Origin: Bacilli bacterium | GTDB taxonomy: Bacteria > Bacillota_I > Bacilli_A > RF39 > UBA660 | Direction of reading: 5' to 3' | Assembly (NCBI GenBank): GCA_017542065.1 | Contig: JAFXXX010000014.1 | Coordinates: 1-34,656 of the forward strand | Length of the DNA: 34,656 bases | In this document: positions 11,601 through 17,600 of the stretch, piece after piece | How the letters are laid out: each line of letters begins with the position of its first letter | Numbering within the stretch: position 1 is the first letter of the stretch | Translations under genes and position numbers: made by a program | Notes under the pieces: model-generated | Told to the model about the DNA's origin: nothing | Database searches by the model: none | The model's input: only the letters and a program-made list of their open reading frames with translations

Positions 11601-14600
11601 TGATGCTGTATATGGATTTGAATATAATGACGAAACAGGAATGTATGATTCATTAAATGTAAATAATGGAGAAGTTGCAGTTAAAGTATTTAAACTTGAT
11701 TTAACTGATGCTACTTCTGATAGAACATATGCATTTAATACTAATAATGGTGGTAGTAGAAATATCTACACAATAAGTGAAGATGAAAATATTAAACCAC
11801 TAAGTATTTCTACATATATTGAATTATTTGATGACTGGAAATATACTATGCCAGCTGAATATTCAAAAATTGATGACAAACCAACATTCAATTTACAAAA
11901 AGGTAAAGTATATTATTTACAAGTTGTTACATATAATTCAGGTGGGTCAACATTATCATTTAAACTTGATGAAATGAATACAAGTAATTCAACATCTGAA
12001 TTTAATCCAATCAATGAAATTAGAGAATTTAATGAACATGTTGATACAGTTCAATTACTTAGAACTGTTAGTACTACAGCATCTATTGATATTGATTATA
12101 GTGAAGAAGTAGTTCTTGACTTAAATGGTTATGATTTAAGTACAAGTGATGATTATGTTATTAATAACTATGGTAAATTAACGTTAGTTGATACTAAATA
12201 TCAAAGAAAACTTGAAACATATGATTCTGATTTAGCTGAATATCAAGAGTATGCAGGTTTATGTGATGGATGCTCTGTCAGTGAAGAATATAAATTAGAT
12301 CATATTATGGATTACTTAGATGAATTTGGTATTGATTTAAGTAATGTTGATCAATCAAGTATTACTGATTTTGATTACACTGGATCTGTTCAAACTTATG
12401 TTGTTCCTGAAAGTGGTCTATATAAATTAGAAGTTTGGGGTGCACAAGGTGGATCTAGATCTGATTTAAGTAGAGGTGGTAAAGGTGGTTACTCTACAGG
12501 TATTCTTGAATTAGAACAAGGTGAAACTGTATATGTATATGTAGGTGGTTCTGGTAATACTGGTGGAACTGCCGGAGGATTTAACGGTGGTGGTGCTAGA
12601 GACACTTATAATGGTGGTGGTGGTGCCACAGATATAAGAGTTGAAGGCGATTCATTATTTAACAGAATTATTGTTGCCGGTGGTGGTGGTTCTGATGGTT
12701 ACTCTAGCTACGGCGGTGGTGTCGGAGGAGGTACTGTTGGTTACGCAGCATCACAAAGTGGATATGGATCAGGTGGATCTGGTGGTACACAAACATCTCC
12801 TGGTGAAGGCGGAAGCTTTGGTCAAGGTGGTTATGGACAAAATAAAAACGGTGGCTACGGCGGTGCCGGAGGAGGCGGCTGGTTCGGTGGCGGTGCTACT
12901 ACTCCAGACGGTTCTGGCGATGATGACAACGGTGGTGGTGGTGGATCTGGATTTGTATATTTAGATCCAACAAATGCTCCTGTTGGTGGTTATCTAGTAG
13001 AAAATCACTATATATTAACTGGTTCCACAACTGCTGGTAGTGATTACATGATTGCTCCAGATGGTACATATCAATATGGTAATGGTGGCGATGGATACGC
13101 TAGAATCTCTTTAGTTGCTGGTGAAGAGTATTCTCAATTAAGAGAAAACTTACCAAAAACATATAATATTAAGAAGGAACCTAGCTTAGAAGGAATGTCT
13201 CAATTATCTAATGGATCTGGTACAGGTATTATTAGTAATAAAGAAAATGCTTACTTAACTTTAAGAGACGTTAAACTTGATGTTACTTCTAAATATGGTA
13301 TTTATAACGAAGGAACTATTACTACAGAAAGTTCACCAATAATAAATATTAATGCTTTAGATAGTTATGGTATTTATAACATTGGTGGAGATATTGTTAA
13401 TAATGGTAACTTAAAACTAAAACTAAACTATGCTTATTGTTCAACTGACAAAGAATTTGGTGCAGTAGCAATTGCATATAGAACAGGAACACATGATTTA
13501 ACTAACGTTACTATTGAAGGTAGAGCTGGAACAGGTATTATTGTATATCCTAACACTGAAGTAAACTTACATTCATCCAATATTAATATGAATGAATACC
13601 AATATTCAGATTATGATTGTTTATATGCTGAATTTATGAATAATCATGATAGAACAAACAACGTAAATTCTGATCTTTATAATAAGATTTATGATTTTAA
13701 AACTAAATTTGCTAAAAAAGTTTATAGTTATTATTCTTCTGAATATTTTAATAGATATGATGGTTCTATATATAATAGAGGTACCTTTAGAGTTGATGAA
13801 GGTTCAACAGTAGTTGGTCAAATTGGAAACTTCGGAACTTCTTATATTACTGATGGTACAAGTTTCAATAACTTATATCAATATACTAAAGTTCGTGGAA
13901 GAAGAGAAGGCTCTTTCGAAAATCCAAATGCTACAACAAACATTTATAATACAACAGCTAATGTTGATCAAATTGTTAATATTGAAGGTATACTTAATAT
14001 TGGTGAAGATGAAAATAAAACTTTATCATTAACTTCAAAAACTACTTATCCTGCTGTTACAAATATAGGAACAGCTAATATTAATGGTGGTTCAATAGCA
14101 AGTCTTTATAACATGGGTGAATTAAACTCTACAAATGCTACTTATAGTAAACTATATAATTTACATACAGTTTTAACTGGTGGTATTTGTATTGATTCAT
14201 ATCAAAATTTACAAACTAGTGTCTTATGTGAAAAAGATATTAAAGGAACTGCAAATATTACTGGTGGTGAAGTAAACACTAACTTCTTATTAAATGAATA
14301 TAAGATGACATTAGATAGTGTTAATGTTCCATCTAGTATTATGAACCGTGGAGATTTAACTGTTAAAGGTAGTAGTATTATTACTGGTGATGGTAAGTCT
14401 GCTATTCAAAACGTTCCATTCTTAATTAAATACTGGATTCAAGACAATTCATGGTATCATGAGGGAGTTGCAGGTTATAACTATGTTAGAACTTCATTAA
14501 CTATCGGTGATAATGATGGTAATGTAAATGAAGGACCTACAATTACTACAACAGATAGTAATTATGCTATATCTGGTGATTGTCATCCAATGGGTACAGT

Positions 14601-17600
14601 TGGTATGGATGATTTCACATTCAAGAAGAGTGAAATGTATAACTACAATGCTGTATTAAATAAAGATTATCTATATAAAGATGCAAGTGGTAGAGTTAGT
14701 ACATTAGCTACTGAAGATAATGTAAGTGGATTTAATGAGAAGAACTTTATTCCTGTTGAATCTATTGAGTATCCTAATAACTCAGATAATCTATGTGATA
14801 TTAAATATTATGATGGTACTATTCAAAATACATCTACAAGTAGTACTATGACTGATGTTGTATATATACCAATCAGTGATATGACTGATGGATATGATGT
14901 ATTATATGATGGTGCTGGTAAAGTTACTCTAGATACTATTGATAGTTCTGCTAGAAATAGTGTTATAGATGTAAATGGAACTGGTTATAAATCATTACAA
15001 GCAGCTATTAGTAATGCTCCTTCCGGTGCAACTATTAGTGTTACAGAAAACTATAACACTGCTAATAGAGTTACAATTCCTCAAGATAAAGCATTAACAA
15101 TTAATTATGCTAATGGTGTTAGAGTTAACTCATATAGTAAAGATTCACTAATAACAAATAATGGTTCATTAAATGTTACTGGTGCAGGATCAACTTATGT
15201 TGTTGGTCAAACTGCATTTGAAAACAATAATTCAATGACATTTACTAATGGTAACTTTAATAATGTATTTACTCAAAGTAACTTAGTTAAGAATAAGGGA
15301 AATCTAATTATTGATAATCTTGTATCAAATGGATTAGATATTATTTCTGATACTGATAGTGAAGAAAAAATTAGTATGTATATTAATAATGGTGAATTTA
15401 ACACAAATACTATTTATGCTAATAACACTATTGTTCATGTAAATGGTGGATATTTCTATTCTGGTGAAAGCAATGGAAACTATGAAGCATACTATGCTGA
15501 TTCAGTTCAAGATTTAACAACTGCTCATACAAAACAATTATTTAATGCTCATAATTCAATTGTTAACTTTAATGCATTTAATGTTGATAATGATTCAAGA
15601 TACAATAGTATATCTAATGAATCTAACTTAGGTAGATTTGTTGATTCAACACTTAACTTAAATGCTTCTAAGTTTGGTGGTAAATCATCTAAGAGTAGAA
15701 TCTATACTACAATTGCTAATCAAAATAGCAAGAGTATAGTAAATGTTAATGATGGTGAATATACTAACCTTAGATTTAATATTATTGGTGGTGGTAATGA
15801 ATACTACCAAAATAAAGGTACCATTAATGGTTCATTACTTGTAACAGGATCTGGTCATAAAGTTAATGTTACAGGTGGTAAGATTAATTCTAGTGAAGAT
15901 GCTATCTTAATTAAAGATGGTTCTAGTATTGAAGTAACTGTTGGTACAAAAGGTGATTTAAAACCTAATTCAGATAAATTAAATGTATCTAAGACTGAAC
16001 CTGAAATTAGAGGTGGAAACTTCGGTATAACTGAAACTGGTTCGTCTTATGCACAAAACAATTTATATTTCTATGATGGTATATTTAAAGCTAGTGGAGA
16101 TCCAATTGATGCTCACATAGAAGATGTAGAAGTAGGATATGATGTTATCTATGATAACCAAAAGAGCCCTAAAGAAAAATATCTTGATATGTTACCATTA
16201 GTACTTAACTATACTACTGGTAAGTATTACTATGATGCTCAAGAAGCATTTGATGAAGCTAATACAAATGATCAATTAATATGGACAAGAAACTATACTA
16301 ACTTTGCTGATACTCCATCATTAGTAATTGCTCAAGATAAGAAATTTAGTTTATACTTCAGTTATGGAACAGCAACTAATAGACCAATCTATTATGGATA
16401 TTATTTAGATAATCCATCTGCTGATCCACTTAATACTACAGCAAGAGATGAATTTGAACCATATGATGGTACAGGATCATTCTCAGTTGCAGGTATGAGT
16501 GCTGGAGTTAACCGTGTTAAGATTAATAACACATCTTATATTGATGAAAATACTGGTGAAGAAATTGAAAGACCATTTATTATCAATAATGGTGATGTAA
16601 CTATTTATGGTTCTGTTACTCCAGGAGCTGGAGAAGATCCAATATTTGATATTATGACAAGAACAACTGCTATAGTTAATAATGGTACTATGAAATTAAG
16701 TAGATTCTCTGTTAGAAATGTTAAAGCTAATAAAACTATTATTCAAAATAATGGAGATATGGAAATCTATAGAGGTGACTTTATATCATATCAATCAAAT
16801 GTTATTACAAATAATGGAACTCTAAACTTTGTTGGAGATTCTAATGATACATCTAGTTGTTATGTTCCAACTAGTATTAAAGTACATTCAGATCAATCTC
16901 TAGAAGATGCAATTAATTATGCTTTAGAAAATGCATTTATTGATATTCGTTCAATATTATCTGAATCTATTATTAATAATGCGAATGCAACTATGAATAT
17001 TAATTACTTAGTATTTGATAGTGATTACACATATACAGCTTTATTAAATAATGGAACTATGGATGTTCAAAATACTATTATTGAAACATATAAAGGAAAT
17101 AATTTTGAAAAAGCTGCTTTAGCAGGAAAATCAATTATTAATAATAGTGTAATGACTACTACTAACTTACAATTATTCACAGAACAAGGTGTTCAAAATA
17201 ATGGCACTTTAACAACTAATGGTGGTATTATGGATGCTGCATATGATACTGTAGTAACAAATACAGGTATATTCAATATGAATGGTGGTAATATTTTTGG
17301 TGCTAGACAAGGTATTGTTGATACTGGTGAAACACATATTGATAATGCTTATATCAGTACATATGGTGAAGCATATCATGGAACAGGATTTAGTGAATCA
17401 ACTATACTTGGTTCATCAATCAATTCATATGGATACAATACTACAAATTATGAAATATCATATTCAATTAGAACAATATGCTCTCATGATTCTGAATCAA
17501 GTAGAACAGTTAGTGGAAGACCATATCTTGATACAGATAAAGAATTCCCTGAAGGATATTACAAAATTAATAATGCTGTTATTTATATAGGCCCTGGTAA

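Noticed and set aside
12641-12964. 107-codon plus-strand frame inside the giant gene
   Set aside because: It lies in another frame of the glycine-rich segment, where repeated GGT/GGA codons remove stops; low-complexity V/A/L protein, no ribosome-binding site.
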